Shown here piece after piece: positions 7,215-14,481 of a DNA stretch of 14,628 nucleotides (position 1 is the stretch's first letter; every line of letters starts with the position of its first letter). Both the position numbers and the translations under genes were made by a program. The stretch spans positions 1 through 14,628 of the forward strand of contig WLNK01000013.1 in assembly GCA_009699795.1 (NCBI GenBank). The letters run 5' to 3'. The stretch comes from Actinomycetota bacterium (GTDB lineage Bacteria; Actinomycetota; Actinomycetes; Nanopelagicales; Nanopelagicaceae). The notes under the pieces were generated by a model. It did no database searches. It was not told the DNA's origin and saw only the letters and a program-made list of their open reading frames with translations.

Positions 7215-8297
7215 ATGGTGCAACGCGTCCTTTCGGTCTCGTTCACACACGTACTTCGCACGCTCGCAGTTATGCTCTTGCCACTTTCATTTATCTCATT
7301 AATTGCTTGGGCAACTGCAGGAAGTGCGACAGGAAACACATCTGATCCAATACGAGCAGCTCTATGGCTTTGGATTGGCGCTCATCACATTCCGTTTTCG
7401 CTAACTCTTTCAGTTGGCGCTCCCGGTTATCTTTCATATTTGCCAATTGGAGCGATAGTTATTCCTTTTCTCGCACTTAGAAGTGGTTTTTATCGTGCGA
7501 TAAATAAACTACATATGGATTATCACTCTTTAGATAGCGTTCGAATTATTTATGCATCTTTTTACACCGCGATACTGACTCTTCTTTCATTCTTTAGCAA
7601 ATCACCAAGTGTGGCTCCCAAGTGGTATTTGGCTCCCATTTTTGGATTTGTGATTGCATATGCCGCAGCGTTCTCAGCGAGTAGAGGTACAAAAATTTCA
7701 AAGGCACTTATTTTGGCTTCGCAAACCGTTGCACTCGCTCTCGGCGCCGCTTTTATTTGCTTAGGCATACTTATCTTTACCCATCTCAAGACAGTTAATA
7801 ACCTCACTACTGTCTTGCAACCAGGAATCTTTGGCGGAGTACTCCTTCTAGTTGTAAGTGTTTTTTATCTGCCGAATGCGGCAGTCGCGCTACTTTCGTA
7901 TTTTCTCGGAACTGGATTTGCCATCGGTTCTGGTACCAATGTCTCGCCATTCACACGAGTCATCGATCAGATTCCTGCTTTTCCAATCATGGGTGTAATT
8001 CCAGAATCTACTTCTAAGCTGGCATTAATTGCGGTAGCGCTATTTGTTGGCTTAGGCGCCGTGCATGCAATCCGCAATCTTTCTTCAGGAAATAAATCTC
8101 TCTTCCAATCCTCTTTGCTGGCCATTCTCCTCGTTGCCCTACTTTCATATCTATCGAGTGGTGCGCTCATCACCGATGCAATGGGAGCAGTCGGAGTTTC
8201 AATCTGGAAAACCACCCTCGCATTCACAGTTGAAGTTGGAATTGGCCTTGCACTGGCGGTTTTCATCCCCGTGCTATTTGAAAGAAATAAACGTTAA
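7215..8297 (+). CDS. DUF6350 / PerM-like multi-pass membrane protein
   Basis: A 360-residue very hydrophobic protein with about nine or ten predicted membrane segments, for example near residues 14-35, 71-90, 108-125, 140-160, 170-195, 205-245, 270-287, 298-318 and 330-355. Soluble parts are short and there is no enzymatic motif. Its place between sucD and purN, its length and its membrane pattern match the actinobacterial DUF6350 family, which includes mycobacterial PerM (Rv0955), reported to support cell division under stress. Assignment rests on synteny plus topology because the sequence itself is weakly conserved. The ATG follows the sucD stop by 5 nt with no clear Shine-Dalgarno; GTG 7218 is an alternative. 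Translational coupling to sucD is likely, and purN follows after 3 nt. It is unrelated to the E. coli transporter also called PerM. Confidence 0.8.
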   Translation: MVQRVLSVSFTHVLRTLAVMLLPLSFISLIAWATAGSATGNTSDPIRAALWLWIGAHHIPFSLTLSVGAPGYLSYLPIGAIVIPFLALRSGFYRAINKLHMDYHSLDSVRIIYASFYTAILTLLSFFSKSPSVAPKWYLAPIFGFVIAYAAAFSASRGTKISKALILASQTVALALGAAFICLGILIFTHLKTVNNLTTVLQPGIFGGVLLLVVSVFYLPNAAVALLSYFLGTGFAIGSGTNVSPFTRVIDQIPAFPIMGVIPESTSKLALIAVALFVGLGAVHAIRNLSSGNKSLFQSSLLAILLVALLSYLSSGALITDAMGAVGVSIWKTTLAFTVEVGIGLALAVFIPVLFERNKR

Positions 8298-8300
8298 TTG

Positions 8301-8870
8301 ATGAAAAAGCGCATAGTTATTTTGGCTTCCGGTAATGGTTCGCTTGCACAAGCGATTATTGATTCATCACATTCAATTAACGCTGATGTAGTGGCAGTGA
8401 TTTCTGATAATCCAAGTGCCTATGTTCTGGAGCGAGCAAAAAAATCAAATATCCCAACTCAAATTATTGAGATGAAGGCAGACCGAAAGGCCTGGGATAC
8501 CGATCTCATTGCTCTTCTGCGCATGATTAAAGCTGACTTAGTAGTTAGCGCTGGGTTCATGCGCATACTTTCTCCAGAATGCGTAAATGAATTTCAAATT
8601 ATTAATAGTCATCCAGCGTTACTTCCACAGTATCCAGGGGCCCACGCTGTTCGTGATGCGCTAAAGGATGGTGCCACTGCTACGGGTACAACCATTCATT
8701 GGGTTGATGCTGGGGTAGATACTGGCGAAGTTATCGCGCAGGAAAGCGTCGAAATCTCACCGACTGATACCGAAAAGAGCTTGCACGAGCGCATTAAGAT
8801 TGTCGAACGCCGTCTCTATGTTGAGACGTTAAAAAAACTTCTACCCACATTGGAGAGTGCAGATGCCTAA
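8301..8870 (+). CDS. purN: phosphoribosylglycinamide formyltransferase
   Basis: GAR transformylase, the third step of de novo purine synthesis, which moves a formyl group from 10-formyl-THF to GAR. It has 189 residues, near the usual length. The phosphate loop LASGNGSL is at 8-15; E. coli has Asn where this protein has Leu15, but GSL is common in actinobacterial PurN. The catalytic residues are Asn102 and His104 (NSHPALLPQYPGAH) and Asp140 (VDAGVDTG), equivalent to E. coli Asn106, His108 and Asp144. ATG 8301 is preferred; the TTG immediately before it, at 8298, would add one Met. The last eight bases overlap the purH start, indicating coupling with the AICAR transformylase/cyclohydrolase gene. 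Confidence 0.97.
   Translation: MKKRIVILASGNGSLAQAIIDSSHSINADVVAVISDNPSAYVLERAKKSNIPTQIIEMKADRKAWDTDLIALLRMIKADLVVSAGFMRILSPECVNEFQIINSHPALLPQYPGAHAVRDALKDGATATGTTIHWVDAGVDTGEVIAQESVEISPTDTEKSLHERIKIVERRLYVETLKKLLPTLESADA
8852..8857 (+). promoter_or_regulatory. ribosome binding site fixing the purH ATG start
   Basis: GGAGAG inside the purN 3' end sits 5 nt before ATG 8863. A GTG at 8857 is in frame but overlaps this element, so ATG 8863 is the chosen purH start. Confidence 0.65.
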
Positions 8871-10404
8871 CCGCAAAGTTATTAGGCGCGCGCTTGTAAG
8901 TGTTTATGACAAGGACAGACTTCTCGAACTCGGAGAAGTATTAGCAAGTGCTGGAGTAGAAATTCTGTCCACGGGATCAACAGCAAAAACTCTTCAAAGC
9001 GCTGGAATTTCTGTAACAGAAGTTAGTAACTACACCGGTTTTCCAGAGATTATGGGTGGACGAGTTAAGACTTTGCACCCGAAAATTCATGGTGGAATTC
9101 TTGCGGATCAAAATAACCCAGAGCACCTTAAAGCTATTTCTGAATTAGAAATAGAACCCTTTGATTTGGTTGTAATTAATCTTTACCCATTTGCCGAAAC
9201 AATTGCATCGGGTGCAAATTTTGCCGAATGCATAGAACAAATTGATATTGGTGGTCCATCTATGTTGCGCGGCGCCGCAAAAAATCACGGATCTGTTGCT
9301 GTGATTTGTCAGACCTCTCAGTATGACCATTTATTTGAAGCGATAAAAATCGGTGGATTTACAGATCAAGAGCGCCAAGAACTTGCGCTGCGAGTTTTTC
9401 GAACTACTGCTGAATACGACTTAACAATTGCAAACTGGTTAGGCAAAGAAAATAGCGATGAATTGCCTGACTGGTTTGGACAAATTTACAGTCGCGAAAG
9501 TTCGCTTCGATATGGCGAAAATCCACATCAAGCTGCTGCTATCTACAGCGGAGGCGCTGTGGGAATCGTTCAAGCGGTTCAGTCCCATGGAAAAGAAATG
9601 TCATTTAATAATTACACAGATGCAGATGCAGCTTGGAGAGCAGCCTTAGATCACCAAGAACCGTGCGTTGCAATTATCAAGCATGCTAATCCTTGCGGGA
9701 TTGCAATCGGAAAAGATATCGCTGCGGCTTACGAAAAAGCACATCAATGTGATCCAGTTTCTGCATTTGGTGGGGTAGTAGCTGCAAATCGCAAAGTGAC
9801 TCTTGCTATGGCCGAGCCACTGTCAAAAATTTTTACTGAAGTAATAATTGCTCCAGATTATGAGCCGCAGGCCCTTGTACTTCTGAAAGCAAAACCGTCT
9901 ATTCGCATTCTTACATGTGAAACTACATCGACGAATCCTTTAGAAATGCGCCCAGTATCTGGTGGTGTGCTGGTTCAGGAGACAGATCTCATTAATGCAG
10001 AGGGTGATAGTGCACAAAATTGGAAACAAGTTACTGGTGGAGAAGTTTCAGCTCAGGAATTGAGAGATCTTGAATTTGCTTGGAAATCTGTTCGCGCCGT
10101 AAAGAGCAATGCAATCTTGCTTGCTAAAGATGGAGCCTCGGTTGGAATTGGCATGGGACAGGTAAATAGAGTTGATAGCGCCAAGCTTGCAGTTGATCGT
10201 GCTGGTGGGCGTGTGTCAGGAAGCGTCGGAGCATCGGATGCATTTTTTCCTTTTGCTGATGGACTTCAGATTCTCATTGATGCTGGTGTTTGCGCAATTG
10301 TTCAACCGGGTGGCAGCGTTCGTGATGAAGAAGTAATTGCCGCAGCAAAGGCGGCAGGAATTGCGATGTTTTTCACTGGCACAAGACATTTCTCTCACGC
10401 ATAG
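8863..10404 (+). CDS. purH: bifunctional AICAR formyltransferase / IMP cyclohydrolase
   Basis: Catalyses the last two steps of de novo IMP synthesis. It has 513 residues, normal for the family. The N-terminal MGS-like cyclohydrolase domain (about 1-190) shows RRALVSVYDKD, STGSTAKTL and GGRVKTLHPKIHGGIL. The C-terminal transformylase domain shows LRYGENPHQ, the catalytic pair Lys273-His274 in KHANPCGIA, FGGVVAANR, SDAFFPFADGL and QPGGSVRDEEVI. All key residues appear intact. It overlaps purN by 8 nt, with GGAGAG 5 nt before the ATG. It uses 10-formyl-THF, made by FolD, whose gene is 21 nt downstream, so the three genes form a functional group of one-carbon and purine metabolism. Confidence 0.98.
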   Translation: MPNRKVIRRALVSVYDKDRLLELGEVLASAGVEILSTGSTAKTLQSAGISVTEVSNYTGFPEIMGGRVKTLHPKIHGGILADQNNPEHLKAISELEIEPFDLVVINLYPFAETIASGANFAECIEQIDIGGPSMLRGAAKNHGSVAVICQTSQYDHLFEAIKIGGFTDQERQELALRVFRTTAEYDLTIANWLGKENSDELPDWFGQIYSRESSLRYGENPHQAAAIYSGGAVGIVQAVQSHGKEMSFNNYTDADAAWRAALDHQEPCVAIIKHANPCGIAIGKDIAAAYEKAHQCDPVSAFGGVVAANRKVTLAMAEPLSKIFTEVIIAPDYEPQALVLLKAKPSIRILTCETTSTNPLEMRPVSGGVLVQETDLINAEGDSAQNWKQVTGGEVSAQELRDLEFAWKSVRAVKSNAILLAKDGASVGIGMGQVNRVDSAKLAVDRAGGRVSGSVGASDAFFPFADGLQILIDAGVCAIVQPGGSVRDEEVIAAAKAAGIAMFFTGTRHFSHA

Positions 10405-10412
10405 AACTGCCA

Positions 10413-10418
10413 TAAGAT
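10413..10418 (+). promoter_or_regulatory. putative leaderless-type -10 element for folD
   Basis: TAAGAT fits the TAnnnT pattern and lies 7 nt before the folD ATG at 10426, in the 21-nt gap after purH. At that spacing transcription would begin at or next to the A of the start codon. There is no Shine-Dalgarno in the gap (GCCGGT precedes the ATG), which agrees with a leaderless mRNA. No clear -35 is visible. Confidence 0.45.
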
Positions 10419-10425
10419 TGCCGGT

Positions 10426-11268
10426 ATGAGCGCACAAATCCTGGACGGCAAAGCGTTAGCTGCCACTATAAAAATGGATTTGGCAAAGAGAGTAAGTGCT
10501 CTTAAATCAAAATCGATAACGCCAGGACTTGGAACTGTCTTAGTTGGTGATGATCCAGGCTCACACTCTTATGTTTTGGGAAAGCATCGAGACTGCAAAG
10601 AAGTTGGAATCACTTCTATTCGCCTAGATCTGCCATCAACGGCGAAAGAGTCAGATGTATTAGCCGCAATTGCAGATTTAAATTCTTCGAAGGAATGCTC
10701 CGGATACATCGTTCAGCTTCCACTTCCTAGTGGAATCAACACACAGAAAATTCTGGAAGCAATTGACCCTGCTAAAGATGCAGATGGACTACATCCCTTG
10801 AATCTTGGACGTTTGGTTGCTGGATACGAAGCTCCACTTCCATGCACGCCACGAGGAATTGTTGAACTTTTAAACCATTACAGAGTGCCAATTAAAGGGG
10901 CGGAAGTTGTGGTCATTGGACGTGGACTAACAGTTGGACGCCCGCTTGGTTTACTTCTTTCACGTAAACAAGAAAACGCAACAGTCACTCTTACTCACAC
11001 CGGAACAAAGAATTTGTTTGAGCACACAAAGCGTGCAGATATTGTGGTTGCTGCAATCGGCAGCGCACACTTCTTGAAAGCAGATGCAATTAAAAAAGGT
11101 GCAGCAGTATTAGATGTTGGAATTTCGCGCACAAGTGCTGGACTTCTTGGAGATGTCGATCCAGGTGTTATGGAAGTTGCCTCTTTTATTGCGCCCATGC
11201 CTGGTGGAGTAGGCCCAATGACACGTGCAATGTTAATTACAAATGTGGTGGAAGCATGCGAGAGATAA
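10426..11268 (+). CDS. folD: bifunctional methylenetetrahydrofolate dehydrogenase / methenyl-THF cyclohydrolase
   Basis: Interconverts 5,10-methylene-THF and 10-formyl-THF with NADP, supplying the formyl donor for PurN and PurH. It has 280 residues, usual for FolD. The catalytic Tyr49 and Lys53 lie in SYVLGKHRDC, equivalent to E. coli Tyr50/Lys54. Other signatures are QLPLPSGIN, DGLHPLNLGRL, PCTPRGIVELL, the NADP-binding VIGRGLTVGRPLGLLL and PMPGGVGPMTRAML. The dinucleotide loop reads RGLTVGRP rather than the E. coli-type RSNIVGRP, as in other actinobacterial FolD. The ATG has no Shine-Dalgarno but has a -10-like TAAGAT 7 nt upstream, so it may start its own leaderless transcript as well as being read through from purH. 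Its 3' end overlaps the DUF3017 gene by 13 nt. Confidence 0.98.
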   Translation: MSAQILDGKALAATIKMDLAKRVSALKSKSITPGLGTVLVGDDPGSHSYVLGKHRDCKEVGITSIRLDLPSTAKESDVLAAIADLNSSKECSGYIVQLPLPSGINTQKILEAIDPAKDADGLHPLNLGRLVAGYEAPLPCTPRGIVELLNHYRVPIKGAEVVVIGRGLTVGRPLGLLLSRKQENATVTLTHTGTKNLFEHTKRADIVVAAIGSAHFLKADAIKKGAAVLDVGISRTSAGLLGDVDPGVMEVASFIAPMPGGVGPMTRAMLITNVVEACER

Positions 11269-11483
11269 CCACAAAGCAACTGCGCATTGCTTTTATTGCA
11301 ATTGCGGGGGGAGTAATTCTTGGTGCGCTCTCACTTGTGCGACTTGGTTCAATCTTGATAGCCCTTGGCACAGGTGTGATTGCCATCGCACGCTGGAACA
11401 CTGGCAAAGTTGAGCGTTATTTGGCGATTGGTATTGCGATTGCGCTCCTAGCCCTGGCAATCTCCTTGCCACGCGGGCTGTAG
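11256..11483 (+). CDS. DUF3017 small membrane protein
   Basis: A 75-residue protein of the DUF3017 type that follows folD in many Actinobacteria. Three hydrophobic segments cover most of it: about residues 9-29, 32-46 and 54-71. A short basic N-terminus (MREITTKQLR) and the stretch RWNTGKVER between segments two and three carry most of the charge. The ATG lies inside the end of folD (13-nt overlap), which implies translational coupling. Function is unknown. The family assignment rests on size, topology and position between folD and mdh. A 44-nt gap with a palindrome separates it from mdh. Confidence 0.8.
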   Translation: MREITTKQLRIAFIAIAGGVILGALSLVRLGSILIALGTGVIAIARWNTGKVERYLAIGIAIALLALAISLPRGL

Positions 11484-11487
11484 AGTT

Positions 11488-11505
11488 TCTCTTGACGTCA
11501 AGAGA
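11488..11505. promoter_or_regulatory. 18-bp perfect palindrome upstream of mdh, probable operator
   Basis: TCTCTTGACGTCAAGAGA is its own reverse complement over all 18 bases. It lies 4 nt after the DUF3017 stop codon and 22 nt before the mdh ATG. As RNA it could form only a 7-bp stem with a 4-nt loop and has no following T-tract, so it is a poor terminator. Dyad symmetry, length and position suit a dimeric repressor or activator controlling mdh-icd. The embedded TTGACG resembles a -35 box, but no -10 is found 16-18 nt beyond it. I cannot name the regulator. Confidence 0.6.
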
Positions 11506-11514
11506 TATTTAAAG

Positions 11515-11521
11515 AAAAGGG
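11515..11521 (+). promoter_or_regulatory. ribosome binding site of mdh
   Basis: AAAAGGG lies 6 nt before the mdh ATG at 11528. It is one of the few recognisable Shine-Dalgarno-like sequences in the window and supports a leadered mdh transcript. Confidence 0.6.
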
Positions 11522-11527
11522 TTTGCG

Positions 11528-12478
11528 ATGGGAAAGAAAGTCACCGTTGTCGGCGCAGGTTTTTATGGATCAACAACAGCGCTTCGTTTAGCTGAATACA
11601 ACGTATTCGACACTGTCGTACTCACAGATATTCTCGAAGGAAAACCAGAAGGTTTGGCGCTGGATATGAACCAATCCCGATCAATCGAGGGATTCGAAAC
11701 CAAAATTATTGGCGCAACAACCGGCGCAGATGGAAGCGGTTATGAGGCAACTGCAAATTCAGATGTTGTTGTGATTACTGCAGGTCTTCCACGTAAACCC
11801 GGAATGAGCCGTATGGATCTCATCGGTGTAAATGCTGGAATCGTTCGCGGTGTTGCAGAAAATATTGCAAAGCATTCACCCAATGCGGTCATCATTGTTG
11901 TATCAAATCCACTTGATGAAATGACTGCACTAACTCAGATAGCAACAAATTTCCCAAAGAATCGAGTAATGGGGCAGGCGGGTATGTTGGATACAGCTCG
12001 TTTCACAAACTTTGTAGCTGAAAAACTTGGTGTAAAAGTTTCCTCTGTAAAGACACTTACGCTCGGTTCACATGGCGACACTATGGTTCCAGTCCCAAGT
12101 CGTTGCACAGTTGATGGTGTGGCACTTTCAGAGAAGCTCTCACAGGTAGAAATCGATGAATTAGTTGACCGTACTCGTAACGGTGGTGCAGAAGTTGTGG
12201 CGCTGCTTAAGACTGGGTCTGCGTATTACGCACCTTCTGCTGCGGCAGCACGAATGGCGAAAGCTGTCATTGAAGATTCTGGAGCGGTCATGCCAGTGTG
12301 CGCATGGGTTGACGGTGAATATGGAATTTCAGGTGTTTATCTTGGAGTTGAAGCAGAAATTGGTCGCCAGGGAGTTAAGAAAGTTGTCGAGACCAAACTT
12401 ACGGATTCAGAGTTAACAAGTCTTAAGGAAGCAGCAGAAGCAGTTCGCGCAAAACAAGCAGATGTACAGACACTTTAA
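11528..12478 (+). CDS. mdh: malate dehydrogenase (LDH-like, NAD-dependent)
   Basis: Oxidises malate to oxaloacetate in the TCA cycle. It has 316 residues. The N-terminal Rossmann fold has VTVVGAGFYG (5-14) and Asp34 at the end of beta-2 (VVLTDI), as expected for NAD. The substrate signature is RKPGMSR: Arg89 and Arg95 bind the dicarboxylate, and this motif separates MDH from lactate dehydrogenase. The catalytic pair is Asp155 (MLDTARF, with Arg158) and His182 (LGSHGDTMVP). The overall type is the LDH-like MDH group found in Chloroflexi, Bacilli and some Actinobacteria, not the E. coli or human mitochondrial type. It has an AAAAGGG ribosome site and an 18-bp palindrome upstream. icd begins 12 nt after its stop, so the two are very probably one transcript. 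Confidence 0.97.
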   Translation: MGKKVTVVGAGFYGSTTALRLAEYNVFDTVVLTDILEGKPEGLALDMNQSRSIEGFETKIIGATTGADGSGYEATANSDVVVITAGLPRKPGMSRMDLIGVNAGIVRGVAENIAKHSPNAVIIVVSNPLDEMTALTQIATNFPKNRVMGQAGMLDTARFTNFVAEKLGVKVSSVKTLTLGSHGDTMVPVPSRCTVDGVALSEKLSQVEIDELVDRTRNGGAEVVALLKTGSAYYAPSAAAARMAKAVIEDSGAVMPVCAWVDGEYGISGVYLGVEAEIGRQGVKKVVETKLTDSELTSLKEAAEAVRAKQADVQTL

Positions 12479-12480
12479 GT

Positions 12481-12486
12481 AGGAGG
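12481..12486 (+). promoter_or_regulatory. consensus ribosome binding site of icd
   Basis: AGGAGG, a full match to the anti-Shine-Dalgarno, lies 4 nt before the icd ATG in the 12-nt mdh-icd gap. It is the strongest Shine-Dalgarno in the window and suggests high icd translation. Confidence 0.85.
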
Positions 12487-12490
12487 AAAC

Positions 12491-13705
12491 ATGTCAAAGA
12501 TCAAAGTAGAAGGAACAGTCGTTGAACTAGATGGCGACGAGATGACTCGCATAATCTGGAAGTTCATCAAAGACTCGCTGATTCTTCCTTACCTTGACAT
12601 CAACCTTGAGTACTACGACCTTGGAATCGAACACCGTGATGCAACTGATGATCAGGTAACAATTGATTCAGCTCACGCAATTCAAAAGCATGGCGTGGGC
12701 GTTAAGTGCGCAACCATTACCCCCGATGAAGCGCGTGTAAAAGAATTCGGCTTGAAGAAGATGTGGAAATCTCCTAACGGGACTATCCGCAATATTCTCG
12801 GAGGAGTAATTTTCCGCGAGCCAATTATTATCAGCAACGTTCCACGTTTGGTTCCGCACTGGACTAAGCCAATTGTTATTGGTCGTCATGCCTTTGGTGA
12901 TCAGTACAAGGCAACAGATTTCAAAGTTCCGGGCCCTGGCACCCTGACAATGACATTTACTCCAAAAGATGGCTCAGAGCCAATGGAGTTCAATGTTTTC
13001 GATTTCCCTTCAGCGGGAGTTGCGATGGGTATGTACAACCTCGATGATTCAATTCGCGACTTTGCCCGCGCATCGATGAATTATGGATTGCTCCGCAATT
13101 ACCCAGTTTTTCTCTCAACTAAGAACACAATTCTTAAAGCTTACGATGGACGCTTTAAAGATATTTTCGCCGAAGTATATGAAAGTGAATTCAAAACTAA
13201 ATTTCAAGCAGCAGGAATTGAATACGATCACCGACTCATCGATGACATGGTGGCAACATCACTTCGTTGGGAAGGTGGATATATCTGGGCTTGTAAGAAT
13301 TACGATGGCGATGTTCAGTCAGATACCGTCGCACAGGGTTATGGCTCACTTGGTCTTATGACTTCTGTACTTCTCTCCCCAGATGGACGTACTGTTGAAT
13401 CAGAAGCCGCACACGGAACTGTTACTCGTCACTACCGCGATCACCAAGCAGGTAAAGCAACATCTACAAATCCAATTGCATCAATCTTTGCTTGGACTCA
13501 AGGACTTGCACACCGTGCAAAGCTTGATAACTCTCCAAAGCTTGCAGAATTCGCTAGCGCGCTCGAGAAGGTATGCATTCAAACTGTGGAATCAGGAAAA
13601 ATGACGAAGGATCTCGCACTCCTCATCAGTCCAGATGCGCCATGGCTAAATACACAAGAATTCTTAGCTGCAATAGATGAGAACTTAAAGAAGGTAATGG
13701 CTTAG
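12491..13705 (+). CDS. icd: NADP-dependent isocitrate dehydrogenase, eukaryotic-like homodimeric type
   Basis: Converts isocitrate to 2-oxoglutarate and CO2 with NADP. It has 404 residues. The sequence is of the subfamily II dimeric type (human IDH1-like): the N-terminus VELDGDEMTRIIW, VKCATITPDEARVKEF, the substrate loop KSPNGTIRNILGG, FREPI, IGRHAFGDQYKATDF, the metal-site region DDMVATSLRWEGGYIWACKNYDGDVQSD, and the NADP-binding region ESEAAHGTVTRHYRDH. It is unlike the monomeric enzyme of corynebacteria and streptomycetes and the E. coli type. No motif appears damaged. Translation should be strong because of AGGAGG 4 nt upstream. It forms an operon with mdh, giving two successive-in-cycle dehydrogenases common control, possibly from the palindrome in front of mdh. 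The S51-like gene begins 9 nt after its stop. Confidence 0.98.
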   Translation: MSKIKVEGTVVELDGDEMTRIIWKFIKDSLILPYLDINLEYYDLGIEHRDATDDQVTIDSAHAIQKHGVGVKCATITPDEARVKEFGLKKMWKSPNGTIRNILGGVIFREPIIISNVPRLVPHWTKPIVIGRHAFGDQYKATDFKVPGPGTLTMTFTPKDGSEPMEFNVFDFPSAGVAMGMYNLDDSIRDFARASMNYGLLRNYPVFLSTKNTILKAYDGRFKDIFAEVYESEFKTKFQAAGIEYDHRLIDDMVATSLRWEGGYIWACKNYDGDVQSDTVAQGYGSLGLMTSVLLSPDGRTVESEAAHGTVTRHYRDHQAGKATSTNPIASIFAWTQGLAHRAKLDNSPKLAEFASALEKVCIQTVESGKMTKDLALLISPDAPWLNTQEFLAAIDENLKKVMA

Positions 13706-13714
13706 CCTTTACAC

Positions 13715-14401
13715 ATGAACGATAAGACAGGAGCGATTGCACTTGTCGGTTCGGGTGAATATTTACCGCAGATGCAGGAGCTAGAAACAAAGCTCCTGCA
13801 TCGTGCTATTTCTGTCGGCAAAAATAACTCTTACGTACAAATTCCAACGGGCGCCGGAAAAGAGGGCGCTGACAGTTTGGAATATTGGCGAAAACGAGGC
13901 GAAGATCAAGCGCTTCGGATTGGTTCAGAGTGTATTTATCTTCCGATAATCAATAGAGATGATGCATTCAAACCAGAGTTCATTTCAAGGATTAAAGGCG
14001 CTGGTCTAATTTATTTTTCAGGTGGCGATCCATCCCACATCGCAGAAGTTTTCAGAAATACACCACTCTGGGATGCAATCATCGAAGAGTGGGAGAGTGG
14101 GAGTTCACTCGCCGGATGTTCTGCAGGAGCTATGGCATTTTGCGGAAAAATTATCGGCATTCGCCGTTCGCACGTAACCGAAGGTCTCAATCTTCTTCCA
14201 GAGTTAGAAGTCATTCCACACTACGACAAATTCTTAGGCTGGCTTCCTGATCGAGTAGCCGCTGCGGTTATCCGCGAAGATGCCGATACGACTCTTCTCG
14301 GAATTGATGAAGACACAGCGCTTTACTACACGGATACATGGCGCAAATTTGGGCGAGGCAAAGTCCACGTACTTCGCGGCGCACTTGATTTTGAAAATTA
14401 A
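13715..14401 (+). CDS. peptidase S51-like (cyanophycinase/PepE-type) protein
   Basis: A 228-residue cytoplasmic protein with the class I glutamine-amidotransferase-like fold used by S51 serine peptidases (aspartyl dipeptidase PepE, cyanophycinase). The N-terminus IALVGSGEYLPQM and the strand YFSGGDPSHI match the family. The nucleophile elbow is GCSAGA with Ser136 in the catalytic position and Cys135 before it. Candidate triad partners are His169 (IPHYDKF) and Glu199 (GIDEDTAL). There is no signal peptide or membrane segment. No cyanophycin synthetase gene is in the window, so the substrate is unknown; a dipeptidase or similar acidic-peptide hydrolase is possible. The ATG is 9 nt after icd with no Shine-Dalgarno, so it probably depends on icd translation or transcription. 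A strong terminator begins at its stop codon. Confidence 0.85.
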   Translation: MNDKTGAIALVGSGEYLPQMQELETKLLHRAISVGKNNSYVQIPTGAGKEGADSLEYWRKRGEDQALRIGSECIYLPIINRDDAFKPEFISRIKGAGLIYFSGGDPSHIAEVFRNTPLWDAIIEEWESGSSLAGCSAGAMAFCGKIIGIRRSHVTEGLNLLPELEVIPHYDKFLGWLPDRVAAAVIREDADTTLLGIDEDTALYYTDTWRKFGRGKVHVLRGALDFEN

Positions 14402-14472
14402 AAAACCCGGCTTAAGCGAGAGAAAACTGTGCTCTTTCTTTTAGTTTTCGAAGCTTGAAGCCGGGTTTTTTT
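14401..14472. terminator. bidirectional Rho-independent terminator between convergent genes
   Basis: AAAAACCCGGCTT (14401-14413) pairs with AAGCCGGGTTTTT (14458-14470). The stem continues by AAGC/GCTT (14414-14417 with 14453-14456, one bulged G). Inside, GAAAACT (14422-14428) can pair with AGTTTTC (14443-14449), making a long two-part hairpin. T7 follows on the plus strand, and the A5 arm gives U5 on the minus strand, so it can end both the S51-like gene and the ABC-transporter gene. It begins at the last base of the S51-like stop codon. Confidence 0.92.
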
Positions 14473-14481
14473 AATAAGACC

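Noticed and set aside
8301..8345. PurN phosphate loop GSL instead of the E. coli GSN as a lost catalytic residue
   Set aside because: Actinobacterial PurN proteins commonly carry Leu here, and the true catalytic Asn, His and Asp are present.
12593..12604. CTTGACATCAAC inside icd as a second copy of the mdh palindrome
   Set aside because: It is imperfect, lies in codons for YLDINLE, and such 6-bp half matches occur by chance elsewhere in the window.
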